From CAZDAW01 sp964503685 (GTDB lineage: Bacteria > Chloroflexota > Anaerolineae > Anaerolineales > Anaerolineaceae), in the NCBI GenBank assembly GCA_964503685.1, contig CAZDAW010000029.1, positions 1 through 36,345 on the forward strand: DNA of 36,345 nt, given 5' to 3'. The notes beneath the pieces are model-generated. The model made no database searches. It was not told where the DNA came from and was given only the letters and a program-made list of their open reading frames with translations. A program made the translations under genes and the position numbers. This document shows, piece after piece, positions 24,049-31,591 of this stretch; within the stretch, counting starts at the first letter, position 1; each line of letters starts with the position of its first letter.

Positions 24049-25380
24049 ATGGCACAGGAAGAATTGCAAAAGAAAATCAAACAGCGTGAAGCAAAACTGG
24101 CTGTCATAGGTTTGGGCTATGTTGGTTTACCGGTTGCCTGTATGTTCGCGCAGACAGGTTTTGATGTGTTGGGTGTGGAACTTAAATCGGAGCGAGTTGA
24201 AAAGATCAACTCGGGTGTTTCTCCGATTGAGGGAGATGAACCAGGATTGGCTGAATTATTAAGCCAGGTCATTGGGCAGAAGAAACTGCGCGCGACCTCA
24301 AATTACGCCGATTTAAAGGACAGGGATGTGATTCTAATTGACGTTGAAACACCAGTCGACGATCGTCACATTCCACGTTACCAGGCGCTACAATCTTCGA
24401 TCAAAAGCCTGGGTCCGGTGCTAAAATCTGGGGCGTTGGTGATTGTTGAATCGACGATTGCACCGGGAACAATTGATAATATCGTTCGACCGTTGTTGGA
24501 AAAAACATCAAAAGGTCAATGCAATGAAAAATTTTTCCTCGGCAATTGTCCAGAACGGGTTATGCCGGGTAAATTGCTGTCAAACTTACGAACCTTAAGT
24601 AGAGTGGTGGGCGGCTCAACGCCTGAAACAGCCGAGACAATGATTGCCCTCTATAAACATATTATTCAAGCTGACCTGGATCCGGTAGATTGTGTTACTG
24701 CCGAATTAGTGAAAACTGTGGAAAATGCTTACCGCGACACCCAGATTGCATTCGCGAATGAAGTGGCATTAATTTGCGAGGCAGTAGGCAGCGATGTTTG
24801 GAAGGTGCGTGAACTGGTCAATAAAAGTCCCAGCCGGCAGATGCATTTACCAGGGGCCGGCGTCGGCGGCCATTGTATTCCCAAAGATCCGTGGCTGCTT
24901 GCATATGGCGTCAAAGGGAAAGATGTACCTTTGCGAATTATTCCGGCGTCTCGGATGGTTAATGATTCTATGCCGCTGCATATTGCCGACTTGGTCAGTC
25001 AGGCGCTTGAATCTAAAGGGAAACAATTGAGCGACTCGCGGATTTTGGTGATGGGTTACGCTTATCTGGAGGATTCGGATGACATCCGTAACAGCCCCAG
25101 CGCTGTGCTGGTCAATTATTTGCAAACTGTTGGCGCTGAGGTCGTTATTCATGATCCGTATGTTCCCGAGCATCAGGGTGATTTATTATCCAAAGCAAAA
25201 AATTGCCATGCAGTTGTCGTCATGGTTTCACATAGCCAGTATCGAAAAACCGACTTGAATTTATTAAAAGGGAAACTTATCATGCCTATTATGATAGATG
25301 GTCGGGGCGTTTTCGATGGCAATCTGTTACAACGAACTGGCTGGATTTACCGGGGTATTGGGAAGGCTCATCGGGAATAA
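24049..25380 (+). CDS. wecC: UDP-N-acetyl-D-mannosaminuronate dehydrogenase-like (WecC type)
   Basis: A 443-residue UDP-sugar 6-dehydrogenase, clearly distinct from the one at 9972. The NAD motif is VIGLGYVGLPVA; NCPERVMPGKLL and PGAGVGGHCIPKDPWLL (catalytic Cys276) are the WecC version of the family motifs, and the C-terminal part has VMGYAYLEDSDDIRNSPS. WecC oxidises UDP-ManNAc to UDP-ManNAc uronate, as in enterobacterial common antigen. The WecB-like gene at 21711 supports this. Substrate assignment is by motif similarity only. Confidence 0.85.
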   Translation: MAQEELQKKIKQREAKLAVIGLGYVGLPVACMFAQTGFDVLGVELKSERVEKINSGVSPIEGDEPGLAELLSQVIGQKKLRATSNYADLKDRDVILIDVETPVDDRHIPRYQALQSSIKSLGPVLKSGALVIVESTIAPGTIDNIVRPLLEKTSKGQCNEKFFLGNCPERVMPGKLLSNLRTLSRVVGGSTPETAETMIALYKHIIQADLDPVDCVTAELVKTVENAYRDTQIAFANEVALICEAVGSDVWKVRELVNKSPSRQMHLPGAGVGGHCIPKDPWLLAYGVKGKDVPLRIIPASRMVNDSMPLHIADLVSQALESKGKQLSDSRILVMGYAYLEDSDDIRNSPSAVLVNYLQTVGAEVVIHDPYVPEHQGDLLSKAKNCHAVVVMVSHSQYRKTDLNLLKGKLIMPIMIDGRGVFDGNLLQRTGWIYRGIGKAHRE

Positions 25381-25438
25381 TGGATCGGGATAAAATTGAA
25401 ATGAAACGTATTCGAATTATTTATTCTGCAAAAGCAGG

Positions 25439-25461
25439 ACCTCTCCGTTTTTTGTGGAGGT
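25439..25461 (+). promoter_or_regulatory. Short hairpin overlapping the ribosome site of the next gene
   Basis: ACCTC (25439-25443) pairs with GAGGT (25457-25461), which is the core of the GGAGG ribosome site of the SDR starting at 25467. The loop is T-rich. Pairing would hide the ribosome site. The stem is only 5-6 bp and may be accidental. Confidence 0.25.
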
Positions 25462-25466
25462 AATTG

Positions 25467-26429
25467 ATGAAGCTAAAAGGGAAAAGCATTCTGGTGGCAG
25501 GGGGTGCCGGTTTTATTGGGAGTCACCTGGTTGATCGGATTATCAAAGAGGAACCTGCCAATCTGGTTGTCGTTGATAATTTTTTTCTGGGTAAAGAAGA
25601 AAACCTGGCCGATGCTTTAAAAGTTTATCCCGAATTAAAAATATATCGTTTGGATGCATCGGACCTGGCATCTATGCGGGAATTGGCAGAAACAGAGCAT
25701 ATTCAGGTTGTTTTTAATCTGGCTGTGATTCCATTGCCCACTTCGTTAAAATACCCCGTCTGGACAGCCAATACCAATATTGGTATTGCGACAACCTTTT
25801 GCGAACTGGCGCGCTGGGGTTGTATTGAAACGTTGATCGAGTGTTCTTCATCTGAGGCCTATGGTTCTGCGCACTATATGCCAATGGATGAGGCGCATCC
25901 TTTGATGCCGCGTACGCCCTATGCTGCCAGCAAAGCGGCTGCCGACTTGTTGGTCACTTCTTACCGGCGGTCGTTTGATATCGATTCTGTGATTGTACGG
26001 CCGTTCAATAATTTTGGCCCCAGGCAAAATGCCGGTTCTTATGCGGGTATCATTCCGATTGTCGTCCAAAAAGTGAAACGGGGTGAAGTGGTCGAGATAT
26101 TTGGCGATGGCGAACAGACACGCGATTATATTTATGTGGGCGACACGGTTGAGGCTTTTGTTAAAGTTTACGAGCAGGAAGCCACTCGCGGTAAAGCAAT
26201 CAATGTGGCCACCGGGCAGGAAATTACCATGAATACGCTGGTCGCTAAATTGTTAAGTGTTATGGGTGTCCCAGATTATAAGGTGATTCACACGGAACCC
26301 CGCCCCGGCGATGTTCGCCGGCATTGCGGCGATATCAAGTTGGCGCAGGAACTGATCGGCTTTGAACCGCCCGTCGCATCGGATAAAGCATTAGAAGCTA
26401 CAGTGTCCTGGTATCTTGAGAGGTTATGA
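25467..26429 (+). CDS. NAD-dependent epimerase/dehydratase (extended SDR)
   Basis: A 320-residue extended SDR. The NAD motif is GGAGFIGSHLVD; the catalytic residues are in ECSSSEAYG and YAASK (Tyr152, Lys156); the sugar-binding part has RPFNNFGPRQN and GDGEQTRDYIYVGDTVEA. It resembles UDP-glucose 4-epimerase and dTDP/UDP-sugar 4,6-dehydratase relatives. As the aminotransferase follows directly, it may make the keto intermediate or set the 4-configuration. SSSEAYG in place of SSSxVYG is slightly unusual. ATG at 25467 is chosen over TTG at 25464 because GGAGG lies six bases upstream. Confidence 0.85.
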   Translation: MKLKGKSILVAGGAGFIGSHLVDRIIKEEPANLVVVDNFFLGKEENLADALKVYPELKIYRLDASDLASMRELAETEHIQVVFNLAVIPLPTSLKYPVWTANTNIGIATTFCELARWGCIETLIECSSSEAYGSAHYMPMDEAHPLMPRTPYAASKAAADLLVTSYRRSFDIDSVIVRPFNNFGPRQNAGSYAGIIPIVVQKVKRGEVVEIFGDGEQTRDYIYVGDTVEAFVKVYEQEATRGKAINVATGQEITMNTLVAKLLSVMGVPDYKVIHTEPRPGDVRRHCGDIKLAQELIGFEPPVASDKALEATVSWYLERL

Positions 26430-27535
26430 TGCGATTAAATATTCCTTACACCGATCACCGCGAGCTTGAAGAAATAGCCAAAGTTCTTGCTACGGGTTAT
26501 TTCACCCAGGGCCCCAAAGTGGCTGAGTTTGAGAAACTGGTGAAAGATTTGATCGGTTCACGTTATGCATTTGCAACCAGTTCATGTACCACAGCTTTAC
26601 ATCTGGCGCTGGCCGCGCTGGGAATAGCGCCAGGCGATGAGGTTATTGTCGCCGATTTTACGTTTCCTGCTACCGGTAATGTGGTCGTACAACTGGGGGC
26701 TACGCCAGTTTTGGTTGATATTGATCTGGATACTTTCACGATCAATATGGATGATCTTCATAAGAAAATTACATCGCGGACAAAGGCGATTATCCCAGTT
26801 CATGCGTTTGGCTGTTCGGCGAACATGGAGCCAATCATGCAGCTATCCAGGGAGAGAAATATTCCGGTCGTTGAAGATGCGGCTTGCGCGATTGGGACGA
26901 CTTATAAGGGTCAATATTGCGGGACGCTTGGTACAATGGGCTGTTTTAGTTTTCATCCGCGCAAGGTTATCACAACAGGCGAGGGTGGGATGATCACCAC
27001 GAATGATGATCATCTGGCAGAACGAATTTCACTGTTGCGGAGCCATGGGGGAAAACGGACAGGTCATTGGTACGAATATGAAGCAGCCGGATTCAATTAC
27101 CGTCTCAGCGATATACAGGGCGCGATGGGGGTGGCTCAAATGGAAAAACTTGCCGATCTCATTGAGAAAAAGCGTATCCTGGCTGAACAATTGAAAGAAC
27201 GTTTGGCGAATATCAAAGGGATTCGTTTGCCTGTTGAGCCGAAATGGGGCGGGCATATCTACCAGTCATTTGTGATTCTGGTCGATGAAAAATTCGATAG
27301 GGATCGGATAATTGATGATATGTATGCGCATGATATTGAGGTCACTTTAGGGACCTACGCCTTGCACGATCAGCCTTTTTTTCAGCAGACATACGGTTAC
27401 AGCAGCGGACAGTTGCCTAATTCGCATATTGCATTTACAAAGTCGATAACCCTGCCGCTTTATCCCCAAATGAGCGAAGCAGATTTAGATACGATTGCCA
27501 GCGCGCTGAAAGAAGTTGTCGCGTCACAAAGGTAA
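26426..27535 (+). CDS. DegT/DnrJ/EryC1/StrS aminotransferase (second)
   Basis: A 369-residue PLP-dependent sugar aminotransferase, different from the one at 22789. It has SSCTTALHLALAALG, DFTFPATGNVVVQLGATPVLVDID, PVVEDAACAIGTTYKG, and the Schiff-base lysine Lys180 in HPRKVITTGEGG. Two adjacent ATG codons overlap the SDR stop (ATGATG). Together with the SDR it forms a likely amino-sugar branch. The C-terminal half has the usual GTYALHDQPFF acceptor-side motif. The substrate is unknown. Confidence 0.9.
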   Translation: MMRLNIPYTDHRELEEIAKVLATGYFTQGPKVAEFEKLVKDLIGSRYAFATSSCTTALHLALAALGIAPGDEVIVADFTFPATGNVVVQLGATPVLVDIDLDTFTINMDDLHKKITSRTKAIIPVHAFGCSANMEPIMQLSRERNIPVVEDAACAIGTTYKGQYCGTLGTMGCFSFHPRKVITTGEGGMITTNDDHLAERISLLRSHGGKRTGHWYEYEAAGFNYRLSDIQGAMGVAQMEKLADLIEKKRILAEQLKERLANIKGIRLPVEPKWGGHIYQSFVILVDEKFDRDRIIDDMYAHDIEVTLGTYALHDQPFFQQTYGYSSGQLPNSHIAFTKSITLPLYPQMSEADLDTIASALKEVVASQR

Positions 27536-27566
27536 AATATTATTGTAAAGGTGGTTTTGAGTTTTA

Positions 27567-28577
27567 ATGAATGTTTTAATTCCTTCTGCCGGTAAACGTT
27601 ACTTGCACATCAAATATATCAAGGATGCAGTTGGAGTCGATAAAGTTGTCACGACTGAAATCAATCCACTGGCGCCTGGCATCCATGCGGCTGACCTTTG
27701 CTATAAAGTTCCATTGGCCGCTGACCCCAAATATCTGGATGTGATTCGCGATATCTGCAGAAAAGAGAAAATTGATGTCATCATTCCGTTATTAGATTTG
27801 GATATCGTCACCTTTTCAGAGGCGCGCGAGAGTTTTGAGAAGGAAGGTGTGCGGTTTTTGCTTTCGCCGAATGAGACAATTGATCTGGCGATGGATAAAC
27901 TGGCGACCTTCAATTTCCTGGATCGACATGGCTTGCCAACCCCGACATCGATTGTTGCAACCGAGTGGGAAAAGGCTGCCCGGCAGTTGAACTTCCCGAT
28001 CATCATCAAGCCACGCTTCCCTTCCAAACGAATGGCGGGCGGTTATATTATTCAATCCTTCCAAAATATTGCTGAAGTGACTGATGCGCATCCCATTTTT
28101 GCGGGCAAGGAAGATCAATATATCTTCCAGGAATTTTTAACGGGCACAGAGCTGACAGTCGATTTCTTTTGCGACGCGAATGGCAAGTTGGTTAGCGCCG
28201 TTCCAGGTGAGCGGTTGAGTGCATTGACCAAAGCTTTCAGCAAAGACGGCGGAGCAATCAATATGGGGAAGATTTTCCATAGTGATTATGTTGAGGGTTT
28301 GGTGCGTAAAGCGACCGAAAATTTGCGTTTCTTTGGGCCGGCTAATTTCCAGGCTTACCGGAATCAGGATGGGGAGGTCAAAATCACGGAAATCAATCCC
28401 CGTTTTACCGGGGCAACGGTGATGACCCGCGCTTCTGGACGAGATTTCTTCCAGTGGAGTATTGATTTGCTTCTTGGTAAAGAGGTTAAAGAACCGACGG
28501 AAGACTTCAAAGATGTCTATATGTCTTCCTGGCTCAACCCGATCTTTTTTGAAGAACCACCTGTATTTTCCATCTAA
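27567..28577 (+). CDS. ATP-grasp family ligase (first of three)
   Basis: A 336-residue protein with a pre-ATP-grasp Rossmann-like N-terminus (MNVLIPSAGKR, IDVIIPLLDLDIVTF) and the ATP-grasp domain: PIIIKPRFPSKRMAGGY, QEFLTGTELTVDFF, and the Mg-binding EINPRFTGAT (Glu275, Asn277). The fold is that of carbamoyl-phosphate-synthase-like ATP-grasp enzymes, which activate a carboxylate as acyl phosphate and join it to an amine or other nucleophile. Substrates are unknown. It lies among uronate- and amino-sugar genes, so amidation of a sugar carboxylate is a reasonable guess. Confidence 0.85.
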   Translation: MNVLIPSAGKRYLHIKYIKDAVGVDKVVTTEINPLAPGIHAADLCYKVPLAADPKYLDVIRDICRKEKIDVIIPLLDLDIVTFSEARESFEKEGVRFLLSPNETIDLAMDKLATFNFLDRHGLPTPTSIVATEWEKAARQLNFPIIIKPRFPSKRMAGGYIIQSFQNIAEVTDAHPIFAGKEDQYIFQEFLTGTELTVDFFCDANGKLVSAVPGERLSALTKAFSKDGGAINMGKIFHSDYVEGLVRKATENLRFFGPANFQAYRNQDGEVKITEINPRFTGATVMTRASGRDFFQWSIDLLLGKEVKEPTEDFKDVYMSSWLNPIFFEEPPVFSI

Positions 28578-28594
28578 AAGTCAAGATAATCTTT

Positions 28595-29350
28595 ATGAAT
28601 GCTTTTGCAATCACTCTCGATATCGATTGGGCGCCTGATTTTGTAATCGATTTTGTTGCAGAGTTGCTGATTCAACATAACGCGCGGGCGACATGGTTTG
28701 TTACGCATATCAGTCCGGCGGTCGAACGCCTGCGTCAACATACGCAATTATTCGAGTTGGGTATTCATCCCAATTTTATGGCTGGTTCTACGCACGGACA
28801 GACGCCGGAAGCGGTCTTAGATCATTGTATGGGTCTGGTTCCCGACGCGGTTAGTATGCGCACGCACGCTTTGTTTCAATCGACGCCTATATTGGCGAAA
28901 GCGGCGCGATTAACCTCGATAAAGACGGATGTATCCCTTTTTTTACCTTACGCAGTTCATCTTCAACCAGTCAGGATGTGGTTTGACCCAGAGCATTCAT
29001 TGATCCGTGTGCCTGTCTATTGGTCAGACGGAACAGAAATCAATCGTCCATTGCCAAGCTGGAAAACAACATCTCTGATAACTTCGGCGGATGACGTAAA
29101 AGTGTTTGCATTTCATCCTATGCATGTTTATTTAAATTCACCAAACGCTCAGCCATACCAGAAAGTTAAAGAGCGTTCTTCTCGGATAAACGTTTTGCAG
29201 CCGGCTGATCTTGAAACGTTGATTTATTCGGGAGAAGGCGACCGGACTTTCTTTCTGGAATTGATTCAGAATTTATCCCGGAAGACTCTATTAATGCGTA
29301 TCAAAGATATTGCTGATAGTTGGCAACAGTTTGAAGAACGCGAGATTTGA
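28595..29350 (+). CDS. NodB-like polysaccharide deacetylase-related protein
   Basis: A 251-residue protein without signal peptide, so probably cytoplasmic. It keeps the outline of the NodB fold: an acidic start (LDIDWAPD, Asp9 and Asp11), ARATWFVTH, ELGIHPN (His58) and a final FHPMHVYLN (His174, His177). Classic NodB enzymes have a TFDDG start and an HSxxH pair; here these are altered, so it belongs to a diverged branch. Deacetylation of an N-acetyl sugar or precursor is plausible. It sits between two ATP-grasp genes, and its stop codon lies inside the hairpin at 29341. Confidence 0.7.
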   Translation: MNAFAITLDIDWAPDFVIDFVAELLIQHNARATWFVTHISPAVERLRQHTQLFELGIHPNFMAGSTHGQTPEAVLDHCMGLVPDAVSMRTHALFQSTPILAKAARLTSIKTDVSLFLPYAVHLQPVRMWFDPEHSLIRVPVYWSDGTEINRPLPSWKTTSLITSADDVKVFAFHPMHVYLNSPNAQPYQKVKERSSRINVLQPADLETLIYSGEGDRTFFLELIQNLSRKTLLMRIKDIADSWQQFEEREI

Positions 29351-29384
29351 TGTTCAATACACGTTTGATGAACGTCAAATCTCG
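29341..29384 (+). terminator. Strong 16-bp hairpin at the 3' end of the deacetylase-like gene
   Basis: The arms CGAGATTTGATGTTCA (29341-29356) and TGAACGTCAAATCTCG (29369-29384) pair over 16 positions with one non-Watson-Crick pair and a 12-base loop. The upstream TGA stop lies inside the left arm. ATTTTGGATTT follows, a modest T-rich stretch, and the next ribosome site is only about 12 bases further. It may attenuate transcription between the genes or protect the upstream mRNA end. Confidence 0.55.
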
Positions 29385-29406
29385 ATTTTGGATTTGGAGG
29401 AAGTGA

Positions 29407-30492
29407 ATGAAAAGAATACTGATTACTGGCGCTGGCGGCGGCGGCAGCAACAATTTGATCCGCAGCATTCGCAGCAGCGGTTATCCTGCGATAATCATTG
29501 GCACAAATGTCGAACGTTATTTATTAGCCAGGTCGCGAGCAGATAAAAATTACCTGATTCCTCGTGGAGATTCTGGTCCACAGTATCTTGAAGCAATCAA
29601 CAAGATTGTTATGGAAGAGAAAATTGACTTGATCATCCCGAATAATGATACTGAAGTCAAAGCGATCTCACAATATCGCGATCAGATTCCTACACGAACC
29701 TTTTTACCCTCGCAAAAAACCATCGAAATGTGCCAGGATAAATTTACCCTCAGCGAACATCTTTCGAAAAATGGTTTCAAGGTGGCGCGGACTTTTTCTG
29801 TTCCTGACCCGGATCATGTTGAAGAAGTGTATAAGAATTTCGAAGGGGATGATATTGTTTGGTGTCGGATGCGTAAAGGTTCTGGCTCGCGTGGTTCGCT
29901 TCCTGTCAACAACCCGGAGCAGGTCCGTTTTTGGATCAAGTACTGGCACGAGATGCGCGGTGTACCCGATTCGATGTTTCTTTTGTGTGAGTATTTACCC
30001 GGCCGTGATTATGCCTTCCAAAGTTTATGGAAAGATGGGAAATTAGTCATTGCAAAAACCTGTGAGCGTGTATCTTACCTGTTCGGGAATATAACGCCCA
30101 GTGGCACTTCTTCCACCCCGCGCATTGGGCAAGTGCTTAATAATCCGCTGGTCAATGAACTTTGTACGAAAGCGGTGCAGAGCATTGATCCTCATGCGAC
30201 GGGAATGTTCAGTATCGATTTGAAAGAAGATCGCCATGGACAGCCCTGTATCACCGAGATTAATATCGGACGATTTTTTATGATTAGTATTGTTTTCAGC
30301 GCGGTAGGACGCCACAATATGGCCGAGATTTATTTGAAAGAGGCGTTCGGTGAACCGGTTGATGTTCCAGAATCCGAACGATATAGCGATATCGGTACAG
30401 AAGAAACTTTCTTAATCCGGGGCGTCGATAACGAAACAGCGGTCATGACCGATTCGGAAATTGAAGCGACCTATACAAAACTAATATCATAA
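29407..30492 (+). CDS. ATP-grasp family ligase (second of three)
   Basis: A 361-residue protein starting RILITGAGGGGSNNLIRSIR, then a pre-ATP-grasp domain (IDLIIPNNDTEVKAIS) and an ATP-grasp domain (VWCRMRKGSGSRGSLPV, LLCEYLPGRDYAFQSLW, EINIGRFF with Glu284 and Asn286). The usual EINPR reads EINIGR, a variant at the metal/ATP site. It is not closely similar to the ATP-grasp genes at 27567 and 33136, so recent duplication is unlikely. Amide or ester ligation on a glycan precursor is inferred from the surroundings. Start chosen for GGAGG seven bases upstream. Confidence 0.82.
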   Translation: MKRILITGAGGGGSNNLIRSIRSSGYPAIIIGTNVERYLLARSRADKNYLIPRGDSGPQYLEAINKIVMEEKIDLIIPNNDTEVKAISQYRDQIPTRTFLPSQKTIEMCQDKFTLSEHLSKNGFKVARTFSVPDPDHVEEVYKNFEGDDIVWCRMRKGSGSRGSLPVNNPEQVRFWIKYWHEMRGVPDSMFLLCEYLPGRDYAFQSLWKDGKLVIAKTCERVSYLFGNITPSGTSSTPRIGQVLNNPLVNELCTKAVQSIDPHATGMFSIDLKEDRHGQPCITEINIGRFFMISIVFSAVGRHNMAEIYLKEAFGEPVDVPESERYSDIGTEETFLIRGVDNETAVMTDSEIEATYTKLIS

Positions 30493-30502
30493 TTTCACTG
30501 CA

Positions 30503-30508
30503 TATAAT
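30503..30508 (+). promoter_or_regulatory. TATAAT box just before the diverged glycosyltransferase gene
   Basis: TATAATCGC occurs here, 11 bases before the GTG start at 30520, in the same wording as both arms of the 6224-6255 palindrome. No good -35 or ribosome site is evident. It may be an internal promoter with a very short leader. Confidence 0.35.
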
Positions 30509-30519
30509 CGCGCAAAACC

Positions 30520-31590
30520 GTGACAGCACAAAGAGTAAATCCCAAACCGTTAAGAATTTTTCATGGCCCCCATAATATCGGGGGCATTGGGCGCTACCTG
30601 GCTGATTGGCAGCGCAAACAAGGCGCTATCGCTGATTTCATCGTTTATGAAGATGTAACGAATAAGAAAAATAATCATCTCAATTTGCATCTTGAAATGT
30701 ATGGAAAATTGACCGGATTATTTATCCGATTGTGGTTCTTTTTATTATGTCTGTTTAAATATGATCTTTTCCATTTTTGTTTTGGGATAACCTTTCTGCC
30801 GTGGAATCTGGATTTGCCCATCCTGAAGCTCTTTGGCAAGAAGATGCTGATGACCTATTGCGGCAGCGAAATCCGACTGGTTGAAGTGGAGGAAAAGCGC
30901 AACCCTTACGCTCATTTCTTGAACGTTGGCGTCAATTCACCCCGATATGATAAAAAGAAGAAACGCATGATGCGCTGGCAGAATTTGTGGATTGATCGTT
31001 TTTTTGCGGTCCGTAACTTATATGCATCGGTTGCATCGATTATTCCTGAAAAGAAGATTATCAAAGATGTGTGGATTACCAATACCATAGATATTCAGGC
31101 TTATACCCCCACGTTTACAACGAACGATATACCTACATTGGTTCATGCTCCCACGAATCCAGGTATCAAAGGAACGGCTCATATTGAAGAAGCGATTGAA
31201 GCGCTTAAATTGGAAGGTTACAAGTTTAATTACATTCGCCTGGAAAAAGTCCCTCACGAAGAGGCGCAGCGAATCTTCCGCGAAGAAGCGGATATCGTCA
31301 TCAATGCGCTTTATGTAGGTGGTTTTGGGAATGTGCCTGTTGAGGGAATGTATTATGGGAAACCTGTCTGTGGATATGTGCTGGAGGAGATTCGGCGAGA
31401 ATATCCAGATTTGCCCATTGTCAATTGCACGGTGGATACTCTTAAAGATCAATTAGCCTGGCTGATAGAGCATCCAGAAGAGCGTATCCGCCTGGGGAAA
31501 GCTGGCCGAGCGTTTGTAGAGAAACATAACGATCGCGAAAAGATTAACCAGGAACTCTGGCAGGTGTATCAGGAATTGTTAAACAGGTAA
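30520..31590 (+). CDS. Diverged GT-B glycosyltransferase (GT1/GT4-like)
   Basis: A 356-residue cytoplasmic protein. The start GPHNIGGIGRYLADWQRKQG fits the N-terminal glycine-rich loop of GT-B enzymes, a hydrophobic segment follows (LFIRLWFFLLCLFKYDLFHFCFG), and the C-terminal donor domain shows HAPTNPGIKGTAHIEEAIEALK and VGGFGNVPVEGMYYGKPVCGYV, where the Glu of the E-x7-E region is kept. It is more distant from standard GT4 proteins than the others here. The GTG start has no clear ribosome site. The TATAAT box 11 bases upstream may drive it. Confidence 0.75.
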   Translation: MTAQRVNPKPLRIFHGPHNIGGIGRYLADWQRKQGAIADFIVYEDVTNKKNNHLNLHLEMYGKLTGLFIRLWFFLLCLFKYDLFHFCFGITFLPWNLDLPILKLFGKKMLMTYCGSEIRLVEVEEKRNPYAHFLNVGVNSPRYDKKKKRMMRWQNLWIDRFFAVRNLYASVASIIPEKKIIKDVWITNTIDIQAYTPTFTTNDIPTLVHAPTNPGIKGTAHIEEAIEALKLEGYKFNYIRLEKVPHEEAQRIFREEADIVINALYVGGFGNVPVEGMYYGKPVCGYVLEEIRREYPDLPIVNCTVDTLKDQLAWLIEHPEERIRLGKAGRAFVEKHNDREKINQELWQVYQELLNR

Positions 31591-31591
31591 T

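Noticed and set aside
29645..30046. 133-codon plus-strand frame inside the second ATP-grasp gene
   Set aside because: It overlaps an intact ATP-grasp coding sequence in another frame and its translation looks random.
31018..31452. 144-codon open frame on the minus strand
   Set aside because: It is antisense to the glycosyltransferase gene at 30520, whose protein motifs are convincing; the reverse frame shows none.
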